In this document: positions 16,313 through 26,722 of the stretch, piece by piece | Layout of the letters: each line of letters starts with the position of its first letter | How positions within the stretch are numbered: the first letter of the stretch is position 1 | Assembly: GCA_024224815.1 (NCBI GenBank) | Contig: JAAENC010000894.1 | Coordinates: forward strand, 1-64,000 | Reading direction: 5' to 3' | Length of the DNA: 64,000 nt | Source: Chloroflexota bacterium | GTDB taxonomy: Bacteria; Chloroflexota; Anaerolineae; Anaerolineales; Villigracilaceae | The notes under the pieces: generated by a model | Seen by the model: the letters and a program-made list of their open reading frames with translations, nothing else | The model's database searches: none | Told to the model about the DNA's origin: nothing | Made by a program: the position numbers and the translations under genes

Positions 16313-18859
16313 CTAACACTCACTAAAAGCACAAGCGTAACATTTTCGGCAGCCTTCTTCGTTTACAACGGCTGCTTCGCCACATTCGGGGCAAAGATCG
16401 CCAATGCGGGGGATTTGAGCAACTTCAAGACCACCGTTGCTGGGGGCTGTATCTTCTACAGGCGGTGCCCAATCTTTAAGATCTTTCGCTTCACGCAAAT
16501 ATTCTGCTAAAACTTGACCTACGCCGTCCGGTAAAGAACGAACGCGTTTTGCGCCAAACCCCAATGAGCGACCGCCGCCAATCCCACCGAGTTGACGGAC
16601 GATTTCTTTAATCCTGTCGCGGGGAGAAACGGGCGAAGCCAAGCGCAGAATATAGGAGATCATGCGCCCAATTGCTTCGGAGACAGCGGCTGTCTCAGAC
16701 CCGGCTTTAGATGTATTTACAAAGACTTCAAAGGGCTGTCTGCCACCATTTTCGTTGACGGTTACGAAAGCTTTACCCAAAGGCGTTTCTACATTATAGG
16801 TCCAACCAAGCAGTGCGCGCGGGCGCGGCTTTTTGCTCTCACGCCAAAGCGGTTTTAGCGAAGCCATTTCTACAGGCTCTTTCTTCTTTGCGGTTGCGTT
16901 GGTTTCCAATACAACGGCATCGCGGGAACCAGTCACATAAACGGTGATTCCTTTACAGCCTAATTCCCAAGCCAATTTATAGACGGCTGAAACATCTTCT
17001 TCTGTCGCAGTTGCGGGGAAATTGACCGTTTTAGAGAGAGAATTATCGACAAAAGCTTGTAACGCAGCTTGCATTCGCACATGCTCATCAGCGGTGATGT
17101 CGGCTGAGACAACAAAAATATCACGGATCGACTTTGGAATATCGGTCACATCCTGACAAGAGCCATTTTCCATCACTTGCTCGAAAATCTCCTGACGCGC
17201 TTCGCCCGCCAAACCAGCTTTGAGCAAAGCGGCATCAAAACGGGGGCTGGCATAGGTCAGCTTCAGATCATTTCCGTCGTCGTTTACATGACGGATATAG
17301 GCCAAAGCAAAAGTTGGCTCACAGCCGTAGCCTTCGCATCCGGCGACTGTTGCAATTGTGCCGGTGGGCGCAACGGTTGTTTGGGCAGCGTTCCGAATGC
17401 CGAATGCTCGGATACCATCCACAACGGAATCCCAGTCCACATCCGGGCGACCCCAGTTTTTGGTATAGGGTACAACAGATTCGGGTTTTTCCCATTTCAA
17501 ATTAGCGGGATCATAAATACTATCGTCAATCGCAGGAAAAACACCGCGCTCTTTTGCCAATTTGATACTGGTTTGCATAGCGTGATAACGGACAAATTCC
17601 ATCACTTGTGCGCCAAATTCCTGCCCGCTTTGCGAGCCATAACGCGCGCCAACGTGGTACATCATATCGGCTAAGCCCATAATGCCCAGCCCAATTCGGC
17701 GCGCGCTCTGAGCGGCATCCGACAATTGTGGCACGGCGGGAACATAGGCATTTACATCGACAACATCATCGAGGAAATAGGTCGACAAAACCGTACTTTT
17801 GCGGATTTCTTCCCAATCCACTTCGCCGTCGGGCGCACAATGTTCGGCAAGATTGATTGACCCCAAACAGCAGGATTCGTATGGCCCCAACCATTGCTCA
17901 CCGCAGGGATTTGTAGACTCAAGCGCATATAAATGCGGAACGGGATTGTCCCGATTTGCTGCGTCGAGAAAGAGCATCCCCGGCTCCCCATTATGGTGCG
18001 CTTGTTTGACAATTTTCTCGTATAGCTCGCGCGCATTAACTTTTTCGTACACCCGAATCGGGATGCCTGCTTCTTCGGCTTGCTCTAAAGTACCCTTAAA
18101 GCCACGGTAAAGGGGAGAGAGAACATCCGGGAAACGCAAAGACCATTCTTTATCTTCTGCCACTGCGTGCATGAAATCGTCCGTAATGCCAACGGAGATA
18201 TTGAAGTTTGTAATTTGATTTTCATCTGTTTTACAGGTGATAAATTCTTCGATATCGGGATGGTCTACACGCAAAACGCCCATATTTGCGCCGCGTCGTG
18301 TGCCGCCCTGCGCGATCTCACCAAAAGCATGGTCGTAGACCCGTAAAAAACCTACAGGGCCCGTAGCTTGCCCGGCAGAGGAGTTAACCAAAGTCCCCTT
18401 TGGGCGCAAACGCGAGAATGAGAATCCGTTCCCGCCACCCGTCTGTTGAATGAGGGCTGCGTCTCGCAAAGATTGAAAAATGCCCGCAACATCTTTTCCC
18501 ATATCATCATTAACAGGGAGAACGAAACAAGCGGCCAGTTGCCCAAGCGGTGTACCTGCGCCACTAAATGTAGGAGAATTTGGGAAGAATTTTTTGCTGA
18601 CGAGAAGATCGTAAAACTCGCGGGTGCGCTCAAGTACATCGACGTCCCATTTTTCTTCGGCTTTTGCAACATGATAGGATACGCGCCAAAACATCTCTGA
18701 AATAGTTTCGGCTGGCTCACCATCTTCGCCGCGACGCAAATAACGTCGTTCAAGGACTTGGCGAGAGTTTTCTGTTAGTTCAATTTCTGGCAAACCAGCA
18801 GGTAGTGGAGGTGTGGGTAATAATCCGCGTTTTTCAGCAAGGACACTTTTCTTGGTCAT
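16313..18859 (-). CDS. nrdJ: Adenosylcobalamin-dependent (class II) ribonucleotide reductase
   Basis: This enzyme reduces ribonucleotides to deoxyribonucleotides, using a radical generated from adenosylcobalamin, with or without oxygen. The 848-residue protein has the class II signature sites: the active-site segment [20 protein letters not shown], the [20 protein letters not shown] loop, and a C-terminal cysteine cluster ([10 protein letters not shown]...[12 protein letters not shown]) that shuttles reducing equivalents. GTAGGAG precedes the ATG. nrdR lies 73 bases upstream on the same strand, so the pair is probably co-transcribed. Confidence 0.96.
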   Translation of the reverse strand: MTKKSVLAEKRGLLPTPPLPAGLPEIELTENSRQVLERRYLRRGEDGEPAETISEMFWRVSYHVAKAEEKWDVDVLERTREFYDLLVSKKFFPNSPTFSGAGTPLGQLAACFVLPVNDDMGKDVAGIFQSLRDAALIQQTGGGNGFSFSRLRPKGTLVNSSAGQATGPVGFLRVYDHAFGEIAQGGTRRGANMGVLRVDHPDIEEFITCKTDENQITNFNISVGITDDFMHAVAEDKEWSLRFPDVLSPLYRGFKGTLEQAEEAGIPIRVYEKVNARELYEKIVKQAHHNGEPGMLFLDAANRDNPVPHLYALESTNPCGEQWLGPYESCCLGSINLAEHCAPDGEVDWEEIRKSTVLSTYFLDDVVDVNAYVPAVPQLSDAAQSARRIGLGIMGLADMMYHVGARYGSQSGQEFGAQVMEFVRYHAMQTSIKLAKERGVFPAIDDSIYDPANLKWEKPESVVPYTKNWGRPDVDWDSVVDGIRAFGIRNAAQTTVAPTGTIATVAGCEGYGCEPTFALAYIRHVNDDGNDLKLTYASPRFDAALLKAGLAGEARQEIFEQVMENGSCQDVTDIPKSIRDIFVVSADITADEHVRMQAALQAFVDNSLSKTVNFPATATEEDVSAVYKLAWELGCKGITVYVTGSRDAVVLETNATAKKKEPVEMASLKPLWRESKKPRPRALLGWTYNVETPLGKAFVTVNENGGRQPFEVFVNTSKAGSETAAVSEAIGRMISYILRLASPVSPRDRIKEIVRQLGGIGGGRSLGFGAKRVRSLPDGVGQVLAEYLREAKDLKDWAPPVEDTAPSNGGLEVAQIPRIGDLCPECGEAAVVNEEGCRKCYACAFSEC

Positions 18860-18932
18860 ATTATTCTCCTACAATAAAATTTGAAAACGACAATCTCTAT
18901 AGCCCCCTAAGTGATAAAAGGGCAAAAATACA

Positions 18933-19379
18933 CTATTCTAAAAGGCGATCGATCTCCGCCTGCAATGCGGGCAAATCGTCTAATTGCAAATAGACGATGG
19001 CGTAGCGTATATAGGCGACTTGATCGAGTTCTTTTAACCCCTCGATCACCTTATCTCCAATCACACGGGAGGAAACTTCTGATTTCCCCATTTTTTGCAG
19101 CTCTGTTTCAACTTGCCCCACCAAGCGCTCAATATCGGCTGCCGAAACTGGACGTTTTGCACAGGAAATCGCAAGGCCGCGCTTTAGCTTTTCGGGGTTG
19201 AAATTTTCGCGTGATTTATCCTGCTTAACAATCAGCGGTGTTGATAAAATCGGGCGCTCATAGCTGCTAAATCGTTGTTTGCAGTCTAAACACTCTCTTC
19301 GGCGGCGAATATTTCCCTGACGATCGTGGGATGTATCCACAACTTTTGATGATTTATATTGACAATATGGGCAACGCAT
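18933..19379 (-). CDS. nrdR: Transcriptional repressor NrdR
   Basis: NrdR is a nucleotide-sensing repressor of ribonucleotide reductase genes. The 148-residue protein has the N-terminal zinc ribbon (MRCPYCQYKSSKVVDTSHDR through CLDCKQRFSSYER) and an ATP-cone domain from about residue 46 onward (TPLIVKQDKSRENFNPEKLK). It sits directly upstream of nrdJ. Two CATATATG boxes 35 bp apart lie in its upstream region and could be NrdR boxes for autoregulation. Confidence 0.97.
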   Translation of the reverse strand: MRCPYCQYKSSKVVDTSHDRQGNIRRRRECLDCKQRFSSYERPILSTPLIVKQDKSRENFNPEKLKRGLAISCAKRPVSAADIERLVGQVETELQKMGKSEVSSRVIGDKVIEGLKELDQVAYIRYAIVYLQLDDLPALQAEIDRLLE

Positions 19380-19689
19380 AAGAATTACACTCCCTTTTAC
19401 AGAACGTTTGTTTCAGGCCAGATATGGCGATGATCTTTCCAAAAACCCATATATGCAGGGGTTTGATGGGCGAAAATTCTAACATATATGAAAGGTCAGA
19501 ACAAGGGAACCAAGGTCTCTATTTACCTTAAAGTTTTGTTGAAGCTATTTCCTCCGTAAATTGCATCTTTTTTGTGGAACTATATAGACAAGGCGCCAGC
19601 ATCCTTTATATATAGATGCTGACGCGAGAGAATGTTGACTTGGAATGAGCAAGTAAATTTCAGGAGCGGGTCGGGCTTTTATCCTCTTA
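19380..19689. other. Intergenic region with possible NrdR boxes and a hairpin
   Basis: No gene is seen in these 310 bases. Two copies of CATATATG (19448-19455 and 19483-19490) lie around a TAGAAT-like -10 on the minus strand (19474-19479), upstream of nrdR. A hairpin (19593-19625; GCGCCAGCATC with GATGCTGACGC, one mismatch) lies just past the stop codon of the leftward gene starting at 22287, but it has no clear T-run. The rest is unremarkable AT-rich sequence. Confidence 0.4.
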
Positions 19690-22287
19690 CTACGGATTTT
19701 CGTCAACTACGACGATTGTTTTTTCAAGCATCTGGCGAAAAACCTGATCAAAAAGTGTGTCGTGCTCGTCTTCGTGACTCATCATGGAAACCATGATGGT
19801 GTCGTATCCGTATTTCGCAAAAGCAAAGTCTACAGGGTGCCCTTGCGCAGTGGCTTTGTATAGCTTCCAGATTCTTCCATTTTCTTCGGTGACTATTTCC
19901 CCTGTTTCGACAGGGTAGCTATCAAGCCCGGCGCCATTGAAGTTTTCAACGAGGAAGGATAGCCAAGTATCAAAGCTAACGGGAACGTGTTGTGCACCGA
20001 CGTGGGTGATATCCCAATGTGTATCTCCTCTATAAAAGAAGCCTTGGCCTAAACTCTCCCATTGCGTTGGCACCATCGTTGTAAGCCCTACTTCTTCATC
20101 AAGAATGACTGACATTTCAAGAGGCGGCTCTCCTGTGTATGGGGTAGAGAATTGTGGACTTTCCATTTTGGAAATACAAGATGTTTCAATGATCGACTCT
20201 GGCGCAGAAAGGAAATCTTGCAAAATTTCTTCCGGGCAAGAAGATGTTTGCGAAAAGGCGACAGCGTGTCCCAACCCCGGGAACTCAACCAATGTTGAAC
20301 GGCTTAAACGTGCAGCAACTTGTTCGGCAAAGAAAGGCGGCGTTGTTGAATCGTATTGTCCTGCCATCACGAGTGTGGGAATATCGCTGGCTAAAGCTTC
20401 GTTTTCACCAGGTCTAATTCCTTCGACTTGCCAAGCATCACAAAGGCTAAAGATAAGATTTGGATCTCCGTAAACCCAAGATAGCCCAACTTCTTCTGTG
20501 TCTGGATAAGAGGCAATATCGTCACCTAATTCTTCTGGCGTGGATGCGTAAACTTGCTCACGGCAATTGATCGAGAGATAAGCCCCCAAACTGATCTCGC
20601 CAACTGTGCCTAGCGGGAAGGATAAAATTGTGCCAATGATATTTGAATCGCCCAGTTTTGCACGCTCTATTGCCTGCGGGACGGTAACAAGCAACTCCGG
20701 CTGACGCATTGCCCATAAGATGGCACTCATAAACTCCACACCATCCACACTTCGGCTGTAATCATCTTCGTCGTAGCCAAAGATATTTGTTTGCAAAGGC
20801 TTTTCGTTAAGTTGAGCAACAACAATGCGCAAATCTTCTTCAAGATCAGGATAAGCAAGCCTGCATTCTGCATTTGCCGCACAGCCCGCATATAAGGTAT
20901 CTAAAGAATATTGGCCAATAGCCGCACTTTCGTTATATATTTTGCTCTCAACGGGTAAAACCGAATCGAGTATTACTGAACGAACAACTTCGGGATATTC
21001 ACGCATAACGACTTGAGCCAAACGCGTTCCGTAGGAAACACCAAAAAGAGTGGCTTGCTTATACCCTAAAGCCAAAATTAGGTCTTTTACATCTGATGCG
21101 CTTTCTGTTGTGTTATATGCAGATAAATTTACGCCCTGTGCGCTTAGTCTCTCTCTACATTCTCCAAAAGCAGTTAAATAATATTCTTCTCTCTTGTCAA
21201 CAGGAATTTCTTCTATTGCATCTTCTTCGTAGACTTTCTTTAAATTCGGGCAATCTAAATTTGGCTCAGAAAGCCCCATACCACGTTGGTCAAGAAGAAT
21301 AAAATCTCCATCTCCTAAAAAGGGCTCTATGGTTAAATCAAAATTTGCGCTCATCAAGCTAATTGTGTCTTGTCCCGGGCCACCTTGCAGATAAAGAACA
21401 GGGGCTACGGAACGCTCCCGCCCATGATAAATTGCCACAGCTAAGCGAATAGTTTTACTCATATCACCACCATAGCGATTTTCAGGCACAGTCACAAAAC
21501 CGCACTCTACCACTACGTCTTCTGGAGCGATAAAAGCACAATCAGATTTTTCAAATACGGGGTCGTACTCACCCATATCTAAGGCTGAAAAAGGCAAAGG
21601 TGTAGGTGTTGGCACCATTGTTGGCGTAGCAGTAGGTGCAGGCAATGGAGTGGCCGTTGGCGGAAATACAGCAGAAGTTATTACATTTAAAGCACCTGGC
21701 GAAAAGAAAAGCAACCCTATGGCGCCAGCAACGGTCACGAAAGCCAAAACACCTAAAATAGCTAAAAAAAGTTTTTGTTTTTTCTTTTTATTGTCTTTCG
21801 CTTTCCCTTTTGCTATGTCTTCGGTCTCATCAGCAGCCAACTCTACGCGCGGCATAAAGTCCGGTTCTTCTGTCGTAGGCGGAGCTTCAGCTTCGGTATC
21901 CCAATCGTATTTCGTCTCATCCTGAAAAGCTACCTCATCAGGATCAACAGAGAATGGGGAGGCTGAAACGTCACTAAAAGGCGAGGGAGGAGATGCCGCT
22001 GTTTTTTCTTCAGGTTCAGGTAGGATTTCTTTTTTAGGAGGGTCTGGCTTTAAATAGCCTAGTTTTTCTAGTTGAGCACGTGCTTCGGAATGAGCTGAAT
22101 CATTTTTTAAAGCACGCCGAAAACAATAAATCTTCCGCTCCGATTCCGACATCATCATCCCCAGCCAAAACCAGCCTTCTGCTGAGCGCGGATCAGTTTT
22201 CACAACACGCGAAAGCATCTTAACCGCTTCTTCTTTTTTCCCGGCCTTAGCAGCGCCAATAGCTGCTCTTAAAAGTCTGTCTGTCAT
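19690..22287 (-). CDS. Membrane-anchored alpha/beta hydrolase (S33 peptidase-like) with TPR head
   Basis: The 865-residue protein starts with a cytosolic TPR-like helical repeat region (1-75), then an acidic Pro-rich linker, a membrane helix (about 172-195) and a Thr/Pro stalk. The extracellular alpha/beta hydrolase domain (about 235-640) resembles tripeptidyl/prolyl aminopeptidases: oxyanion motif LQGGPGQD, nucleophile elbow GVSYGT (S418), acid in MAGQYDSTTPP and His in FPGLGHAVAF. A TAP-like C-terminal segment and about 200 further residues follow. It probably cleaves peptides outside the cell. CAGGAACT precedes the ATG. The fusion of a TPR head to an external peptidase is unusual. Confidence 0.82.
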   Translation of the reverse strand: MTDRLLRAAIGAAKAGKKEEAVKMLSRVVKTDPRSAEGWFWLGMMMSESERKIYCFRRALKNDSAHSEARAQLEKLGYLKPDPPKKEILPEPEEKTAASPPSPFSDVSASPFSVDPDEVAFQDETKYDWDTEAEAPPTTEEPDFMPRVELAADETEDIAKGKAKDNKKKKQKLFLAILGVLAFVTVAGAIGLLFFSPGALNVITSAVFPPTATPLPAPTATPTMVPTPTPLPFSALDMGEYDPVFEKSDCAFIAPEDVVVECGFVTVPENRYGGDMSKTIRLAVAIYHGRERSVAPVLYLQGGPGQDTISLMSANFDLTIEPFLGDGDFILLDQRGMGLSEPNLDCPNLKKVYEEDAIEEIPVDKREEYYLTAFGECRERLSAQGVNLSAYNTTESASDVKDLILALGYKQATLFGVSYGTRLAQVVMREYPEVVRSVILDSVLPVESKIYNESAAIGQYSLDTLYAGCAANAECRLAYPDLEEDLRIVVAQLNEKPLQTNIFGYDEDDYSRSVDGVEFMSAILWAMRQPELLVTVPQAIERAKLGDSNIIGTILSFPLGTVGEISLGAYLSINCREQVYASTPEELGDDIASYPDTEEVGLSWVYGDPNLIFSLCDAWQVEGIRPGENEALASDIPTLVMAGQYDSTTPPFFAEQVAARLSRSTLVEFPGLGHAVAFSQTSSCPEEILQDFLSAPESIIETSCISKMESPQFSTPYTGEPPLEMSVILDEEVGLTTMVPTQWESLGQGFFYRGDTHWDITHVGAQHVPVSFDTWLSFLVENFNGAGLDSYPVETGEIVTEENGRIWKLYKATAQGHPVDFAFAKYGYDTIMVSMMSHEDEHDTLFDQVFRQMLEKTIVVVDENP

Positions 22288-22381
22288 AGTTCCTGCCCAC
22301 TAAAATTTACACAATTCAGGTTATTAATCATGTCTATTATAAGTTTACCAAAGCTTGGTCTATAAAACATAGACAAATATC

Positions 22382-23584
22382 CTATTCACTTACTTTGTCT
22401 CTCAAAAAAAACCACAAAAGGATTACTGCAAGCATCAGACTAATACTTGCAAAAGTTGTGATCGCGCTAATCCCGCGCCATTGCCAAAGAGCGGTAGTAA
22501 TAACTGGCCCAAGAGCCAAACCTATCCCATTTCCCAAAGCAATCAACGAAAACATACTTGCACGGGCGTGGGGGGCTTGCTCCCCATAAAGAGGGAATAG
22601 GGCAACAATCGAATATTCAACCCAAAAGACAGTTATAAACAAAAGAATACGAATAAGAAGTAAATTTTCTCCAGCAAGAGGGATAGTCACAAAAAATATA
22701 GAAGAAAGGATCAGCCCAATAAAACTTGTGCGATATTTACCAAGCTTATCGACAATAAGACCGGCAAGAATTGCGCCCAGTAGCTCCGCAAAACCAACGC
22801 CCTGGGCGATCAAACCCAAATCCAAAGCATCGAAAGAAAAGTCCTCGCTGAGCCAAATGCTCCAAAAGGTCATGAAAATACCCACGCTGATAAAGAGCAA
22901 AATAGCAACACCCATAGAAGCCTGGACATTGCGCTCCCGAAGTAGTATCCACATATTCACATTTTTATCAATTTTGGTATGTTTCTCAGCTTCTGGCAAA
23001 TATCGCCAGGTAAGCAATGCGCCAAATAAACTCAAGGCACTGAGCCACCAAAAAGGCATTTGCCAACCATATTCACTGATCATCCAACCAATGATAGGCA
23101 TCAGCACCATACCAGAAACAGCAAACGCAATATCAATTGATGCCAGAGCGCGCCCACGTCGCTCGTAGGGCGCCAAGTCGCTGATATAGGCTTGCTGCGC
23201 AGGCAAATAGGCATTAACGGCCAAGCCGGTAAAAAACAGGGGCAAAACCGCCCACCATCCCTGCGTAAAAGTAATCCCAACCATGCCAATAAATTGTGAG
23301 AGCAAGGCAAAAGACATGATCTTCCGACGACCATAACGATCTGCCAAGGAGCCAAGCAGCGGGCTAAAAAAAGCAGATGATGAACGGATCATCAACAGCC
23401 AACCAAAAACAGTAATACTGACTTTCAAGCCTTCAGAAATTTGCGGAACAAAGGGGTAAAGCATCCGAAAGCTGGTATCAACAATCAGTCGAATACTAAA
23501 AAGCGAAACAATAAGCCCCGCGCCTAAGCCAAAGAAATCTGTAATTCGCTGCCCTAATCCTGTTTTTTTATCTACTTTCTCCAA
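22382..23584 (-). CDS. MFS transporter
   Basis: The 400-residue protein has about 12 membrane helices. The loop between helices 2 and 3 has the MFS signature GSLADRYGRRKIM, echoed in the second half by AGLIVDKLGKYRT, so it is a full-length secondary transporter. The substrate is unknown. The start is TTG, with AAGGAGAG four bases before it. It is the last gene of the tkt-tal-pgi-PCD run (27-base gap from the preceding gene). Confidence 0.88.
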   Translation of the reverse strand: MEKVDKKTGLGQRITDFFGLGAGLIVSLFSIRLIVDTSFRMLYPFVPQISEGLKVSITVFGWLLMIRSSSAFFSPLLGSLADRYGRRKIMSFALLSQFIGMVGITFTQGWWAVLPLFFTGLAVNAYLPAQQAYISDLAPYERRGRALASIDIAFAVSGMVLMPIIGWMISEYGWQMPFWWLSALSLFGALLTWRYLPEAEKHTKIDKNVNMWILLRERNVQASMGVAILLFISVGIFMTFWSIWLSEDFSFDALDLGLIAQGVGFAELLGAILAGLIVDKLGKYRTSFIGLILSSIFFVTIPLAGENLLLIRILLFITVFWVEYSIVALFPLYGEQAPHARASMFSLIALGNGIGLALGPVITTALWQWRGISAITTFASISLMLAVILLWFFLRDKVSE

Positions 23585-23611
23585 GAATCTCTCCTTAAAA
23601 TGCCAAAATAC

Positions 23612-23944
23612 TCACAATAAATCTGTCTTTGCCGCCATAATAAAATCATTTTTATGCAATCCATCAATTGCATAAGTCCACCACTGAACAGTAACACGCC
23701 CCCATTCTGTCGCAATATGTGGATGGTGATCTTCTGTCTCTGCAATTACCGCAACACGATTTGTAAAAGTCAGCGCATCGGCAAAGTTTTTAAAAAGAAA
23801 AACGCGCTCAAGACGCGGACCCCCATCTATCTCTATCAATTGCCATTCAGGAACCTTCGGCAAAAGCGCTACTATCTCAAAAAAAGTTAAAGGTGGCGTG
23901 TCCCCCCGGCACGCCACACATTTAAATTCTGTCAAATCTTTCAT
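23612..23944 (-). CDS. phhB: 4a-hydroxytetrahydrobiopterin dehydratase (PCD/DCoH family)
   Basis: The 110-residue protein carries the PCD catalytic signature EDHHPHIATEWGRVTVQWWT near residues 70-90. Family members dehydrate 4a-hydroxy-tetrahydropterin, recycling the cofactor of aromatic amino acid hydroxylases; some act in molybdopterin or folate-type pterin metabolism instead. An N-terminal CVACRGDTPP segment is typical of bacterial members. Its ATG overlaps the pgi stop codon (ATGA, 23941-23944). No hydroxylase gene is in the window, so the physiological substrate is uncertain. Confidence 0.87.
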   Translation of the reverse strand: MKDLTEFKCVACRGDTPPLTFFEIVALLPKVPEWQLIEIDGGPRLERVFLFKNFADALTFTNRVAVIAETEDHHPHIATEWGRVTVQWWTYAIDGLHKNDFIMAAKTDLL

Positions 23945-25557
23945 TTAGCACTCAAGGTTTCCAGCAAATCAAGAGAAGACAAATGCACGCGCAAGACACG
24001 CCGCCCATTTGCCAGCAAAGCCGCATAATCACCAAGAGCCTGTGCTCTCTCAAGTGTGCCAAAACTCATTCCTTGTGAGGGAATATCAATATCATTTTCT
24101 ACATCAGTCGTAATTTGAATAAAGACGCCATTATTTGCGCCACCCTTATGCAACTGCCCTGTCGAGTGCAAAAAGCGAGGGCCAAATCCCAGCGTAGTCG
24201 CTAAAGCTGTTTTTTCTTGCACAAAGTCACGCAATTTCTGGAGGGATGCCGCTGTCTGCTCGTTACGTGGCAAATAAGCATGGATGCTGACATAGTCATT
24301 TTCTTGCCCCAAATCCAAAAAGGAATCAAACGCGGATTTCAGGCTTGCTACCGCTAAATTAGCATTGGTGTAGATTTTGCCATTTTCCCCTTCCCAGGCA
24401 GCTTTACCTTCGTCTAGCACACCTTTCTGGCTATACGCAACAATTTGCGCCCGCGCCTGGATCTTTGCATCTTCAACATTTGGCTGATCAAAAGCATTTA
24501 CGCCCAAAATATGACAGGCTATAGCGGTCGCATATTCCCAGCGATAGAATTCGTTAAAAAGTGAGTAAGAGTCACTAGTCTGGATCACCAAAAGTGGCTG
24601 AGCTGCATCTTTAAGTTGCGCTAGAAAATCATCATGCTCCCCATCATCCCGGAGATAGATGAAATAACGATCATCGCCATATTTTTCTGGAGACAAGAAA
24701 GTTTCACCATCAATGGGCACAATGCCCTTTCCTTCTTTCCCCGTCGATTCTGCGATGAGTTGCTCTGCCCAAGCACCAAAAGAGTCAAAAGCAGTGTCGG
24801 TGATGAGCGTTAATTTATCGCGCCCATTTAGCGCAGCAGCACCCATCACTGCGCCCAAAAAGAGCGCGTCTTCGTCATTATTCATCATCGAAGCAGCACT
24901 ATCCAAGGCTTTATTTGCATCTATTCCCTGCAAGGCTGCAGGGACAAGCCCAAAAGCCGTTAATGCAGAATAACGCCCACCAACAGTTGAATCCGCGAAA
25001 AAGACTTTACGGAAATTATTTTCTTTCGCGAGCTTCTCCAGGTTAGAATCGGGGTCGGTAATTGCTACAAAATGGCTGCCAACCCCGCCACTTTTCTCCC
25101 AGAAATAATAAAAAGCAGACATTGTCTCGGCGGTGCCGCCCGATTTGCTCGCGACGATATAAAGCGTCTCTTCTGGCGGGAAGTTTTTCGCGGCATCCGC
25201 CACTTGGGCAGGATCGGTGGAGTCAAGAATGGCAAAAACCCCAGGTTCAAGGTTAAAAGTCAGAGACATTACTTCGGGGCCAAGCGATGAGCCGCCCATG
25301 CCGAGCAATAAGGTCTTTTTGATTCCAGCAGCGTTGACTTCTTGAGCGAAAGCAGTTACTTCTTTCGCTAGCTCACGAGAGCTATTTGGTAAATTGAGCC
25401 AGCCAAGACGGATTTTGACTTCGACTTGTCCGGCGGGGTCATTTGTCCACAGACTTGGGTCATGCGCCCAAAGGCGGTCGTTAACGGAATTGCTTTTGAG
25501 TTCGGCAAGCTGTTTTTCAACGGGAGCAAGCAAAGGGCCAAGAGCGTCGCGTTTCAT
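23941..25557 (-). CDS. pgi: Glucose-6-phosphate isomerase
   Basis: This enzyme interconverts glucose-6-phosphate and fructose-6-phosphate. The 538-residue protein has the isomerase sugar-binding core: LLLGMGGSSLGPEV near residue 85, SKSGGTAETMS near 140, and GGRYSALTAFGL near 200. It starts inside the transaldolase stop codon (TAATG, 25555-25559). In several bacteria transaldolase and this type of isomerase form one fused polypeptide in the same order; here they are separate, with one base of overlap and no linker. The phhB-like gene overlaps its end by four bases. Confidence 0.93.
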   Translation of the reverse strand: MKRDALGPLLAPVEKQLAELKSNSVNDRLWAHDPSLWTNDPAGQVEVKIRLGWLNLPNSSRELAKEVTAFAQEVNAAGIKKTLLLGMGGSSLGPEVMSLTFNLEPGVFAILDSTDPAQVADAAKNFPPEETLYIVASKSGGTAETMSAFYYFWEKSGGVGSHFVAITDPDSNLEKLAKENNFRKVFFADSTVGGRYSALTAFGLVPAALQGIDANKALDSAASMMNNDEDALFLGAVMGAAALNGRDKLTLITDTAFDSFGAWAEQLIAESTGKEGKGIVPIDGETFLSPEKYGDDRYFIYLRDDGEHDDFLAQLKDAAQPLLVIQTSDSYSLFNEFYRWEYATAIACHILGVNAFDQPNVEDAKIQARAQIVAYSQKGVLDEGKAAWEGENGKIYTNANLAVASLKSAFDSFLDLGQENDYVSIHAYLPRNEQTAASLQKLRDFVQEKTALATTLGFGPRFLHSTGQLHKGGANNGVFIQITTDVENDIDIPSQGMSFGTLERAQALGDYAALLANGRRVLRVHLSSLDLLETLSAK

Positions 25558-26630
25558 TATCTTTCCTCTATGGTTTTAAGCAAACTTGTGAAAGCGTCTG
25601 CAAAAGATTCTACGCCTGCATCTTCCAAATCCTGCGTAGCTTGAGAGAGAGAAATTCCTGCTGCTGCCAGATCATTAATTGCCTGATGCGCTGCGTCCAT
25701 ATCGGCGGTGAGTGTGGCGGAGGCTTTGCCATGGTCGATAAAAGCATCGAGCGTTGCGGGCGGAACGGTGTTGACGGTGGCTGGCCCGATCAATTCGTCG
25801 AGGTAAAGGGTATCGGGATAATCGGGATTTTTGGTGCTGGTAGATGCCCAAAGCGGGCGCTGATAATTGGCTCTAACAAGTTGCAATTTGCCAAAACGGA
25901 CATCGCTAGCAACTTCCTGAAAGGCTTCGTAGGCGATTTTGGCGTTAGCGACGGCAATTTTCCCGCGCAAAGGCGAAATTTCTGGGAGTTGGTCGTCGAT
26001 AATGCTATCCAGACGAGAAATAAAGAAAGATGCGACAGAGTGAACATTTTCGATGCTTTCTTCGGCGAGCACACGATCTTCGAGACCAGAAAGATAGGCA
26101 TCCATTACTTCGCGATAACGCTCAATCGAGAAAATCAGCGTTACATTCACATTAATGCCCGCAGCAATGGTTTCACGAATCGCGGGCAAGCCCGCTTTTG
26201 TAGCGGGGATTTTTATCATCAAATTGGGGCGATTCACGCGCTCCCAAAGTTCTTTAGCTTGCTTGGCCGTGCCTTCACTGTCATTCGCCAAATAAGGGCT
26301 AACTTCGAGCGAGACATAGCCATCACCGCCTTCGCTTTCTTTGTAAAGCGCGGCAAAAATATCGCAAGCGTCTTGAATATCTTTTATCGCGAGTTCCCAA
26401 AAAATCTTTTCTGCGTCCCAGCCATCGGCCAATAAAGGTTTGAGCGCGTTGTCATAATCACTTGAATCTGCAATCGCTTTCTGAAAAATACTCGGGTTCG
26501 ATGTCACGCCACGAATATCGCCACGCTCAATCATGGCAGCAAGTTCGCCGTTCTCAAGCAATTTTCGTTGAATATTGTCATACCAAATAGACTGCCCCAA
26601 AGCGGTCAGTTCTTTAATTGCATTACTCAT
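25557..26630 (-). CDS. tal: Transaldolase
   Basis: This pentose phosphate pathway enzyme transfers a dihydroxyacetone unit through a Schiff-base lysine. The protein has 357 residues from the ATG at 26630, which has AGGAG at a proper distance; a frame opening at 26684 adds unsupported residues. Motifs include GVTSNPSIFQKAI (about 41-53), the lysine strand NLMIKIPATKAG (about 134-145), and NVNVTLIFSIERY. It lies between tkt and pgi in one leftward operon. Confidence 0.95.
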   Translation of the reverse strand: MSNAIKELTALGQSIWYDNIQRKLLENGELAAMIERGDIRGVTSNPSIFQKAIADSSDYDNALKPLLADGWDAEKIFWELAIKDIQDACDIFAALYKESEGGDGYVSLEVSPYLANDSEGTAKQAKELWERVNRPNLMIKIPATKAGLPAIRETIAAGINVNVTLIFSIERYREVMDAYLSGLEDRVLAEESIENVHSVASFFISRLDSIIDDQLPEISPLRGKIAVANAKIAYEAFQEVASDVRFGKLQLVRANYQRPLWASTSTKNPDYPDTLYLDELIGPATVNTVPPATLDAFIDHGKASATLTADMDAAHQAINDLAAAGISLSQATQDLEDAGVESFADAFTSLLKTIEER

Positions 26631-26722
26631 CATATCTCCTAAAAATATCCACGAAGCCAAGATATTTTCTCGGCTTCGTGGCAAAAGTTTTCTTCTCTAT
26701 AGTAGCGTCATCGCAAAATTCG

